Source: RGIG3178 sp964533965 (GTDB lineage Bacteria; Bacillota; Clostridia; Christensenellales; QAND01). Taken from it: a stretch of 64,000 bases of DNA. Of the stretch, positions 57,776 through 64,000 are shown piece after piece (the first letter of the stretch is position 1; each line of letters begins with the position of its first letter). The notes under the pieces are model-generated. The model was given only the letters and a program-made list of their open reading frames with translations. It was not told the origin of the DNA and made no database searches. The position numbers and the translations under genes were made by a program. The stretch lies in contig CAZHNN010000002.1 in assembly GCA_964533965.1 (NCBI GenBank), forward strand, positions 108,987 to 172,986, in the 5' to 3' direction.

Positions 57776-58336
57776 TTACTGATTCTGCATAAACGGCATT
57801 CCGAGCAGCACCATCAGCTCACGGGCTTCTTCGTCCGTCTTGGCTGTGGTCACGAACACGATATCCATGCCGCGCACTTTGTCGACCTTATCGTACTGGA
57901 TCTCCGGAAAGATGAGCTGCTCACGCACGCCCAAGGCGTAATTGCCCCTGCCGTCGAAGCTCTTGTCGGACACGCCGCGGAAATCGCGCACGCGCGGCAG
58001 TGCAATGTTGAGAAGCTTATCTGCAAACTCATACATGCGGCGTCCGCGCAAAGAGACCTTGGCGCCGACGTTCATGCCCTGGCGAAGGCGGAAGTTCGCG
58101 ACGGATTTCTTCGCCTTGATCACAACCGGCTTCTGGCCGGCGATGACCGCAAGGTCCGCCGTGGCGGCTTCCAGGCCTTTGGCGTTGTCCTTCACGTCTC
58201 CCAGACCCATGTTCAATACGATCTTTTCAAGCTTCGGCACTTCGTTGATGTTCTTGTAAACGAACTTCTTCATCAGAGCCGGAACCACTTCATCCTGATA
58301 TTTCTGCCGAAGTCTCGGCATTGCTTGTTGGGCCAT
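57776..58336 (-). CDS. rplE: Ribosomal protein L5
   Basis: 186 residues. PKLEKIVLNMGLGDVKDNAK, and KKSVANFRLRQGMNVGAKVS with DFRGVSDKSFDGRGNY are typical. It contacts 5S rRNA and P-site tRNA. The start MAQQAMPR at 58336 is chosen because AAGGAGG lies eight bases before it. Confidence 0.97.
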   Translation of the reverse strand: MAQQAMPRLRQKYQDEVVPALMKKFVYKNINEVPKLEKIVLNMGLGDVKDNAKGLEAATADLAVIAGQKPVVIKAKKSVANFRLRQGMNVGAKVSLRGRRMYEFADKLLNIALPRVRDFRGVSDKSFDGRGNYALGVREQLIFPEIQYDKVDKVRGMDIVFVTTAKTDEEARELMVLLGMPFMQNQ

Positions 58337-58356
58337 ATCCATATCCTCCTTATGCC

Positions 58357-58680
58357 TCAGCCGAGCTCGGCGCCGCAGTGCTTGCACACGCGCACCTTTT
58401 TGCCGGCTTGCATCTTAACGGAGATGCGGGTTGCCTTTTTGCATTTCTCGCAGTACAGCATCACGTTGGAGGAATCGATCGCCCGCTCCGACTTGATGAT
58501 ACCGCCGGGCTGGCCCTGTCCCCGAGGCTTTGTATGGCGGGACACGACGTTGACTTTCTCCACCGTGACCTTGCCGTCGCTCGGCTGTGCAATGAGCACC
58601 TTCCCGATCGTTCCTTTGTCTTTGCCCGCGATCACGACGACGGTATCATCGCGGCGGACATGCAGCTTGTTTGCCATCAT
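58357..58680 (-). CDS. rplX: Ribosomal protein L24
   Basis: 107 residues with a KOW motif (VVVIAGKDKGTIGKVLIAQP). It starts 50S assembly. ATG 58680 and ATG 58677 are adjacent and both follow AGGAGG. It has extra Cys (CEKCKK, CKHCG) near the C-terminus that may bind zinc, as in several clostridia. Confidence 0.97.
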   Translation of the reverse strand: MMANKLHVRRDDTVVVIAGKDKGTIGKVLIAQPSDGKVTVEKVNVVSRHTKPRGQGQPGGIIKSERAIDSSNVMLYCEKCKKATRISVKMQAGKKVRVCKHCGAELG

Positions 58681-58689
58681 GATTTCCTC

Positions 58690-59058
58690 CTACAGCACTT
58701 CGGGTGCAAGGGAGATGATGCGCATGTAATCCTTCTCGCGCAGTTCCCTTGCCACGGGCCCAAAGATACGAGTCCCGCGCGGCTGTTTCTGATCGTTGAT
58801 GATGACCGCAGCGTTGTCGTCGAACTTGATATAGCTCCCGTCCGGCCGGTTGACACCTTTTGAGGTGCGAACGATCACGGCGCGGACAACATCCTTTTTC
58901 TTCACAACGCCGCCGGGCGCAGCGCTTTTGACCGATGCGATTATAACATCGCCGATGTTGCCGCTCTTGCGGAACGATCCGCCCAACACTTTAATGCACT
59001 GGATCTCTTTGGCACCGGTGTTGTCGGCAACCTTCAACCTGGTTTGCGGTTGAATCAT
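58690..59058 (-). CDS. rplN: Ribosomal protein L14
   Basis: 122 residues. MIQPQTRLKVADNTGAKEIQ and the C-terminal IFGPVARELREKDYMRIISL are typical. The ATG at 59058 follows GGGAGG. Confidence 0.98.
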   Translation of the reverse strand: MIQPQTRLKVADNTGAKEIQCIKVLGGSFRKSGNIGDVIIASVKSAAPGGVVKKKDVVRAVIVRTSKGVNRPDGSYIKFDDNAAVIINDQKQPRGTRIFGPVARELREKDYMRIISLAPEVL

Positions 59059-59078
59059 GGCGTTGTCCTCCCTTTTAA

Positions 59079-59339
59079 TTATTTGGCTTTCTCGATGATG
59101 TTGACGACGCGCCAACGCTTGTCTTTACTTAGCGGGCGGGTCTCCATAACCAGAACCGTGTCGCCTACGCCGCAGGCGTTCTCTTCGTCGTGGGCTTTGA
59201 ATTTCGTGGTTCTCTTGGTGATCTTACCGTACAGCGGGTGCTTGACGAGCGTGCTGATGGCCACAACAACCGTCTTATCCATCTTGTCGGATACGACGAC
59301 CCCGGTCCGTGTTTTACGATGCCCTCTGGTGTCTGCCAT
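59079..59339 (-). CDS. rpsQ: Ribosomal protein S17
   Basis: 86 residues. KTRTGVVVSDKMDKTVVVAI and VGDTVLVMETRPLSKDKRW are typical OB-fold segments. Confidence 0.98.
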   Translation of the reverse strand: MADTRGHRKTRTGVVVSDKMDKTVVVAISTLVKHPLYGKITKRTTKFKAHDEENACGVGDTVLVMETRPLSKDKRWRVVNIIEKAK

Positions 59340-59351
59340 TGTCGTGCCTCC

Positions 59352-59552
59352 TTACGCCTTTGCCTTGAGTTCACGCTCGCGCAGAATGGTCTGGACACGG
59401 GCGATATCATGCTTGGTCTCTTTGATGGTCATGGGATTGGTCAACTGGCTGGTCGCGAGTTGAAAGCGCAGATTGAACAGCTCGGTTTTGAGCTCGCCTA
59501 ACTTTGTGTTCAACTCGGGTGTAGACATCTCATGTAATTGTTTGGCTTTCAT
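59352..59552 (-). CDS. rpmC: Ribosomal protein L29
   Basis: 66 residues. LNTKLGELKTELFNLRFQLA and IARVQTILRERELK are typical. Its start overlaps the rplP stop by four bases. It lies at the tunnel exit. Confidence 0.97.
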   Translation of the reverse strand: MKAKQLHEMSTPELNTKLGELKTELFNLRFQLATSQLTNPMTIKETKHDIARVQTILRERELKAKA

Positions 59553-59980
59553 TGCGCTGCACCACCCTCGAGTTCTACTTTGCTGGCGAACTTGCATTTA
59601 CAGGGAAGTTTATGCATGGCAAGCCGCATCGCTTCGCGCGCCTGATCCTCCGGAACGCCGCCGATCTCAAAGAGCACACGGCCCGGACGAACCACGGCTA
59701 CCCAGTATTCCGGGGAACCTTTGCCGCTTCCCATGCGGGTTTCTGCAGGCTTTTCGGTGACGGGCTTGTGCGGGAAGATCTTGATCCACACCTGGCCGCC
59801 CCTACGGATGTAACGTGTCATCGCGATACGGGCCGCCTCTATCTGATTGGATGTGATCCAGCAGGGCTCCAACGCCACCAGGCCGTATTCACCGTTGCTT
59901 ATCGTGACGCCGCGGGTTTCCGTACCCTTCATGCGGCCGCGGAACACTCTCCTGCGCTTTACGCGTTTAGGCATTAACAT
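59549..59980 (-). CDS. rplP: Ribosomal protein L16
   Basis: 143 residues. MLMPKRVKRRRVFRGRMKGT and MGSGKGSPEYWVAVVRPGRV are typical. It helps place A-site tRNA. ATG 59980 lies ten bases after AAGGAGG; the overlap with rpsC is 14 bases. Confidence 0.98.
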   Translation of the reverse strand: MLMPKRVKRRRVFRGRMKGTETRGVTISNGEYGLVALEPCWITSNQIEAARIAMTRYIRRGGQVWIKIFPHKPVTEKPAETRMGSGKGSPEYWVAVVRPGRVLFEIGGVPEDQAREAMRLAMHKLPCKCKFASKVELEGGAAQ

Positions 59981-60728
59981 CTGTGTTCTGCCTCCTTGCT
60001 TGTCTGTCATCGCGCCTGTCATCACGCCGTTCACGTCTGTCGGGACGCCTGTTTTCCTGGCGCTCCTCGCGGACTTCTTCGCCGGCGCGGCGCATTTGCT
60101 TGCCCAAAATCTCGCCCTTATAGACCCAGGCTTTTACGCCGATGCGTCCATAGGTGGTGTGGGCTTCGGCAAAACCGAAATCGATGTCGGCCCGGATCGT
60201 CTGCAGCGGAATGCTGCCTTCGTGATAGCTCTCAGTCCTTGCTATCTCGGCACCGCCAAGCCGTCCTGCGACCATGAGCTTGATGCCCTTGGCGCCGCTC
60301 TTCATGGCTCTGCCGATGGTCTGCTTCATGGCCCTACGGAAGGACACGCGGCGTTCAAGCTGCGCTGCCACCGCTTCGGCCACAAGCTGCGCGTCCATAT
60401 CGGGGCGCTTGACCTCGATGATGTTCACGTTGCAGGGCTTGCCGACGAATTTGTTGATATCAGCTTTGAGCGTTTCCACGCCCGCACCACCGCGGCCAAT
60501 AACGATGCCGGGCTTTGCGGTGTGGATGTTGATGGTTATCTTGTTGGCGGCACGCTCGATCTCGATGTGGGAGACGCCTGCCGGGAACAATTTCTTCTTC
60601 AAATACCCACGGATCTTATGGTCTTCGATCAGGTAGTTGGAAAAGTCCTTGCGGGAGGCGAACCAACGGGTATTCCAATCCTTATTGACGCCAACGCGAA
60701 ATCCATGCGGATGAATTTTCTGACCCAT
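59967..60728 (-). CDS. rpsC: Ribosomal protein S3
   Basis: 253 residues. KH domain with GRGGAGVETLKADINKFVGK and the C-terminal domain with RGRIGVKAWVYKGE-type sequence. The last 40 residues are an Arg/Asp-rich tail (ERQENRRPDRRERRDDRRDD), longer than in most bacteria. It belongs to the mRNA entry site. Confidence 0.97.
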   Translation of the reverse strand: MGQKIHPHGFRVGVNKDWNTRWFASRKDFSNYLIEDHKIRGYLKKKLFPAGVSHIEIERAANKITINIHTAKPGIVIGRGGAGVETLKADINKFVGKPCNVNIIEVKRPDMDAQLVAEAVAAQLERRVSFRRAMKQTIGRAMKSGAKGIKLMVAGRLGGAEIARTESYHEGSIPLQTIRADIDFGFAEAHTTYGRIGVKAWVYKGEILGKQMRRAGEEVREERQENRRPDRRERRDDRRDDRQARRQNTDVNA

Positions 60729-60738
60729 GTGTATCCTC

Positions 60739-61125
60739 CTATTTGACCTGATCCAGGATCACGGTGATGTGGCTGGTACGCTTTAATATCTGGCTTGCGC
60801 GTCCCTGTGCCCGTGGCATAAACCGTTTCATCGTGGGCCCGCCGTCGGCGAACACCTCGGCGACAAAGAGCTGGTCACGGTTCATTTCCATATTGTTTTC
60901 GGCGTTTGCTGCTGCTGAATTCAGCAATTTGCCGACCACTTCACTTACGCCCTTCGGGGAGAGCATCAGGATGGCTTCCGCTTCCTGCAGGCGCTTGCCG
61001 CGAATCTGGTCTATGACGTAGCGGACCTTGCGCGGGCTTACGCGCGCATAGCGCAGTACAGCTCTGGGCCGCTTGTCGTTGGTTTCATGACGATTTTGGG
61101 TTTTTTCCTTTGATCTGGTTGCCAT
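60739..61125 (-). CDS. rplV: Ribosomal protein L22
   Basis: 128 residues. RYARVSPRKVRYVIDQIRGK and PRAQGRASQILKRTSHITVI are typical; its loop lines the exit tunnel. The ATG at 61125 follows GGAGG; a much longer frame has no support. Confidence 0.97.
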   Translation of the reverse strand: MATRSKEKTQNRHETNDKRPRAVLRYARVSPRKVRYVIDQIRGKRLQEAEAILMLSPKGVSEVVGKLLNSAAANAENNMEMNRDQLFVAEVFADGGPTMKRFMPRAQGRASQILKRTSHITVILDQVK

Positions 61126-61135
61126 ACTGTACCTC

Positions 61136-61417
61136 CTAACGGCTGCCCGAAGACTTTTCGCTGCCGGAATGGCCGCGGAAGGTCCGGGTGGGCGCGAATT
61201 CGCCCAGCTTATGGCCAACCATATCCTCAATGACATAGACCGGCACATGCTTCTTGCCGTCGTGCACGGCAATGGTATGGCCTACCATATCGGGGAATAT
61301 CGTGGAGGAACGGGACCAGGTCTTGAAAACCTTCTTCTCGTTCTTATGGTTCATCTGCTGTATACGGGCCAACAACCTATCCGATATGTACGGCCCTTTT
61401 TTCACTGAACGGGACAT
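61136..61417 (-). CDS. rpsS: Ribosomal protein S19
   Basis: 93 residues. RSVKKGPYISDRLLARIQQM and VGHKLGEFAPTRTFRGHSG are typical. 30S head, with S13. Confidence 0.98.
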   Translation of the reverse strand: MSRSVKKGPYISDRLLARIQQMNHKNEKKVFKTWSRSSTIFPDMVGHTIAVHDGKKHVPVYVIEDMVGHKLGEFAPTRTFRGHSGSEKSSGSR

Positions 61418-61430
61418 TGGTCAGCCTCCT

Positions 61431-62264
61431 TTACTTGGCGTTCCGACGACGAACGATGAATTTATTGGATTCCGCTTTGTGGTTTCTGGTCTTGTGACCA
61501 AGCGCAGGCTTGCCCCAAGGCGTCAAAGGTCCTGCATGGCCGATCGGCGATTTGCCTTCGCCACCGCCATGCGGGTGGTCGACCGGGTTCATGACCGAGC
61601 CGCGAACCGTGGGTCTGAAGCCGCGGGCCCTCGTGCGTCCCGCTTTGCCCAACGAGACGTTCTCATTGGTCTCGTTGCTGACCTGACCGATGCAGGCCCG
61701 GGAGTCCATCGGTACCATGCGCACTTCGCCGGAGGGCAGGCGGACTTGCGCGTAAGCGCCTTCCTTTGCCATCAGCTGAGCGCTGGTGCCGGCGGTGCGG
61801 CAGAGCTGGCCGCCCTTTCCGGGTATCAGTTCAATGTTATGGATCACTGTGCCAAGCGGGATATTCCGAATCGGCAGGCAATTGCCCACGATGATGTCGG
61901 CATTGGGACCTGAGATAACCGTTTGTCCGACCGTCAACCCGATGGGCGCTATCATGTAGCGCTTTTCACCGTCGGCATAGTGCAGAAGCGCAATGAATGC
62001 CGTGCGGTTCGGATCGTATTCGAGCGTGGCAACCTTGGCGGGAACGCCGTCCTTGTTGCGCTTGAAATCGATGATGCGGTACTGGCGCTTGTTGCCGCCT
62101 CCGCGGTGGCGCACCGTGATGCGGCCGTGAAGGTTACGCCCGGCGTTCTTACGCAGGTCTTCTAAGAGCGAACGCTCCGGCTCGGTCTTGGTCAAGCCGC
62201 TGTAATCCGTCACCGACATGAAACGGCGCGCCGGTGAAGTCGGCTTGTATTTTTTGATAGCCAT
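61431..62264 (-). CDS. rplB: Ribosomal protein L2
   Basis: 277 residues. ITVRHRGGGNKRQYRIIDFK in the middle and GSVMNPVDHPHGGGEGKSP, which holds the His near the peptidyl transferase centre. Confidence 0.98.
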   Translation of the reverse strand: MAIKKYKPTSPARRFMSVTDYSGLTKTEPERSLLEDLRKNAGRNLHGRITVRHRGGGNKRQYRIIDFKRNKDGVPAKVATLEYDPNRTAFIALLHYADGEKRYMIAPIGLTVGQTVISGPNADIIVGNCLPIRNIPLGTVIHNIELIPGKGGQLCRTAGTSAQLMAKEGAYAQVRLPSGEVRMVPMDSRACIGQVSNETNENVSLGKAGRTRARGFRPTVRGSVMNPVDHPHGGGEGKSPIGHAGPLTPWGKPALGHKTRNHKAESNKFIVRRRNAK

Positions 62265-62290
62265 AATCCGTTTCCTCCCGTATGCGTCCG

Positions 62291-62584
62291 TTACTGCGCC
62301 ATGCCTTCGAAGAACTCGATGGCTTTGGATGCGCGTGTAAGCGTGACATATGCTTTCTTAATGGACGGCTTGCGCCCGCTGTGGATCCCCTGGCGCTTGA
62401 TCTTGCCAAGCTGGCGAAGGATGTTGACCTTCTCCACCTGCACGTCAAACACCTCTTCCACCGCCTGCTTCACCATGGTCTTGGTGGCTCTTGGATCGAC
62501 AATAAATACGTATTTCTTGTCCGCCATATCCTGGTAGGATTTTTCCGTCAGGATCGGCCGAATGATGATATCGTGCGCTCTCAT
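62291..62584 (-). CDS. rplW: Ribosomal protein L23
   Basis: 97 residues. DIIIRPILTEKSYQDMADKK and VNILRQLGKIKRQG are typical. It sits at the tunnel exit and docks trigger factor and SRP. The start overlaps the rplD stop. Confidence 0.98.
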   Translation of the reverse strand: MRAHDIIIRPILTEKSYQDMADKKYVFIVDPRATKTMVKQAVEEVFDVQVEKVNILRQLGKIKRQGIHSGRKPSIKKAYVTLTRASKAIEFFEGMAQ

Positions 62585-63207
62585 TTCGCATATACCTCCG
62601 AGATCATCTCTGCGGCTTTCTGCGTCAGAATGACCTTTTCGCAGTTGACGAGGTCATAGACGTTGAGCGTGCCGGAAACGATGGTTTTGACATAGGGCAG
62701 ATTCCGAGCGGACAGTTCGACGTTCTGGTTCGGCTCGTCCAGTATCAAAAGCGTCTTTCTGTCGGCCTTCAAAGCCAACAGCGCCTTTTCCATCTCCTTG
62801 GTCTTGGGGGCTTTGAACGCGATGGCATCTACGATTGTCAATTCCCCGTCCTGCACCTTGGCGGACAGCGCGCTCTTCATCGCCAGGCGGCGGAGCTTGC
62901 GGTTGACATCCTGATGGTAATCGCGCGGCTTCGGCGCAAACACGATGCCGCCCTTGCGCCACTGCGGTGAACGGGTCGAGCCCTGACGGGCGCGGCCGGT
63001 ACCCTTCTGACGCCACGGCTTGATGCCGCCACCGGATACTTCGGCGCGGGTCAGCGCGCTCTGTGTTCCCTGGCGTTTATTAGCTAGTTGGGCTTTGATC
63101 ACGGTGTGGATTGCAACGGAGTTCGGAACGATGCCGAACACGTCATCCAACAGTTCTACCTCGCCCACTTTGTTGCCGGTAATATTGACTATATCGACCT
63201 TTGGCAT
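62581..63207 (-). CDS. rplD: Ribosomal protein L4
   Basis: 208 residues. VSGGGIKPWRQKGTGRARQG is the tunnel loop. In other bacteria L4 also represses the S10 operon. Confidence 0.98.
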   Translation of the reverse strand: MPKVDIVNITGNKVGEVELLDDVFGIVPNSVAIHTVIKAQLANKRQGTQSALTRAEVSGGGIKPWRQKGTGRARQGSTRSPQWRKGGIVFAPKPRDYHQDVNRKLRRLAMKSALSAKVQDGELTIVDAIAFKAPKTKEMEKALLALKADRKTLLILDEPNQNVELSARNLPYVKTIVSGTLNVYDLVNCEKVILTQKAAEMISEVYAK

Positions 63208-63225
63208 GGGATGAACCTTCCTCTC

Positions 63226-63870
63226 TTACGCTTGGTGCTTGACCGAATCGCGCACGCACACGAGCGCGCCATTCGGGCCCGGCACCGATCCCTTGACAAG
63301 CATGATGTTCTTGTTGGCATCCACCGAGAACACCGTGAGGTTCTGTACCGTCACCTGTACGGCGCCCATGTGTCCGGGCAAATTCTTGGTCTTCAAGACG
63401 CGGCTGGGATCGCTGTTGGCGCTCATGGAGCCCGGCGCCCTGTGGAAACCGGAACCGTGGGTCATCTTGCCGCGGTGCTGGTTGTGGCGCTTGATCACGC
63501 CGGCAAAGCCTTTGCCCTTGCTGATCGCGATCGCATCGATCTTGTCGCCTTCGGCGAACATATCGGCCTTGATAACCTGGCCTTCTTCGTATTTATCCGC
63601 ATCCTCGAGCTTGAACTCGCGAACAAAGCGCTGCACCGGCACACCCTTTTCGCCGGCTTTCTTGAAATGCCCCTTGTCCGGCTTGTTCACAAGGCTTTCG
63701 CGGATGTTGTCAAAGCCCAGCTGCAGCGCGGAATATCCGTCACGCTCGATGGTCTTCTTCTGTACGACGTAGCAAGGACCGGCCTGAAGTACCGTTACTG
63801 GCACCATGGTACCGTCCTTGGCATATACCTGGGTCATGCCCAGTTTTTTAGTCATTATGGCTTTTTTCAC
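63226..63870 (-). CDS. rplC: Ribosomal protein L3
   Basis: 214 residues. The likely start is GTG at 63870, eight bases after GGAGG, giving MKKAIMTKKLGMTQVYAKDG. MTHGSGFHRAPGSMSANSDP near the centre reaches the peptidyl transferase centre. Confidence 0.97.
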   Translation of the reverse strand: MKKAIMTKKLGMTQVYAKDGTMVPVTVLQAGPCYVVQKKTIERDGYSALQLGFDNIRESLVNKPDKGHFKKAGEKGVPVQRFVREFKLEDADKYEEGQVIKADMFAEGDKIDAIAISKGKGFAGVIKRHNQHRGKMTHGSGFHRAPGSMSANSDPSRVLKTKNLPGHMGAVQVTVQNLTVFSVDANKNIMLVKGSVPGPNGALVCVRDSVKHQA

Positions 63871-63887
63871 AATACATACCTCCGGCA

Positions 63888-64000
63888 TCAGAGCTTGATC
63901 TCGATGTCCACGCCGGCAGGCAAATCGAGCCGCATGAGCGAATCGACCGTTTTGGACGTCGGATCCAGAATATCAATGATACGCTTGTGCGTCTTGATCT
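63888..64000 (-). CDS. rpsJ: Ribosomal protein S10, partial (C-terminus)
   Basis: The last 36 residues and stop are present, including KTHKRIIDILDPTSKTVDSL and PAGVDIEIKL. The rest lies beyond the right edge. It is the first gene of the S10 operon. Confidence 0.95.
   Translation of the reverse strand, partial: IKTHKRIIDILDPTSKTVDSLMRLDLPAGVDIEIKL

Noticed and set aside
1..64000. tRNA and rRNA genes
   Set aside because: No cloverleaf-like or rRNA-like segment was noticed in the gaps between genes; a covariance-model scan would settle this.

Overview
This window is chromosomal DNA from a Gram-positive bacterium, most likely a clostridial member of the Bacillota. The evidence is strong GGAGG-type ribosome binding sites, frequent TTG and GTG starts, many lipobox-bearing lipoproteins, an ECF transporter module (BioY, EcfA1, EcfA2, EcfT), a PuuR-potABCD polyamine locus, and the S10-spc-alpha order with truA-rplM-rpsI attached. 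Ribosomal proteins S4, S14, L33 and L36 are all the zinc-binding (cysteine-containing) forms. Genus cannot be told from the sequence. No rRNA, tRNA or CRISPR array was seen.

Layout. 0-2.7 kb: bioY with a BirA-like operator, a secreted SH3/C39-like protein and a DUF1259-like protein. 2.7-6 kb: gapA, with two partial, diverged copies of the gapA 3' end and its terminator stacked downstream. They are separated by AT-rich insertions carrying a lipoprotein gene, a histidine-phosphatase gene with a substituted catalytic His, and the tail of a tyrosine recombinase. 6-12 kb: two M29 aminopeptidases, a GT2 glycosyltransferase, PepD and a lipoprotein. 12-16.4 kb: polyamine regulator and ABC transporter. 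16.5-25.3 kb: an accessory stretch of lipoproteins, decayed genes, bactofilin with a membrane-anchored unknown enzyme-like protein, PH-like membrane proteins (one broken by a stop and a frameshift), a zincin, a mandelate-racemase-family dehydratase and small cysteine-rich or lipoprotein genes. 25.5-29.2 kb: rpmG-secE-nusG-rplK-rplA-rplJ-rplL on the minus strand, not followed by rpoBC. 29.3-31.6 kb: a UroD-like protein, a small operon ending in an HD protein, and a TfoX C-terminal-like protein.

31.7-39.5 kb is the most unusual locus: an apparent operon of an enolase homologue, two glycerate-2-kinase-like (MOFRL) proteins and a second enolase homologue, next to an AEC-type organic acid carrier and an AraC-type regulator. 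Both enolase homologues keep the metal ligands and the catalytic lysine but have lost several residues that enolase needs. Both kinase-like proteins lack the usual SGGGSALL and SGPT motifs. This looks like a kinase-plus-lyase route for an acid other than ordinary glycerate/2-phosphoglycerate, possibly using heteromeric enzymes.

39.6-45.4 kb: a short ArsR-tail-like protein, an IMP dehydrogenase of the kind known from Tritrichomonas, glmM, trxB, rpsI-rplM and a degenerate 18-bp tandem repeat that runs into the rplM promoter. 45.4-64 kb: truA, ecfT-ecfA2-ecfA1, then the alpha, spc and S10 ribosomal operons on the minus strand, with secY, adk, map, infA and rpoA, ending inside rpsJ at the right edge.
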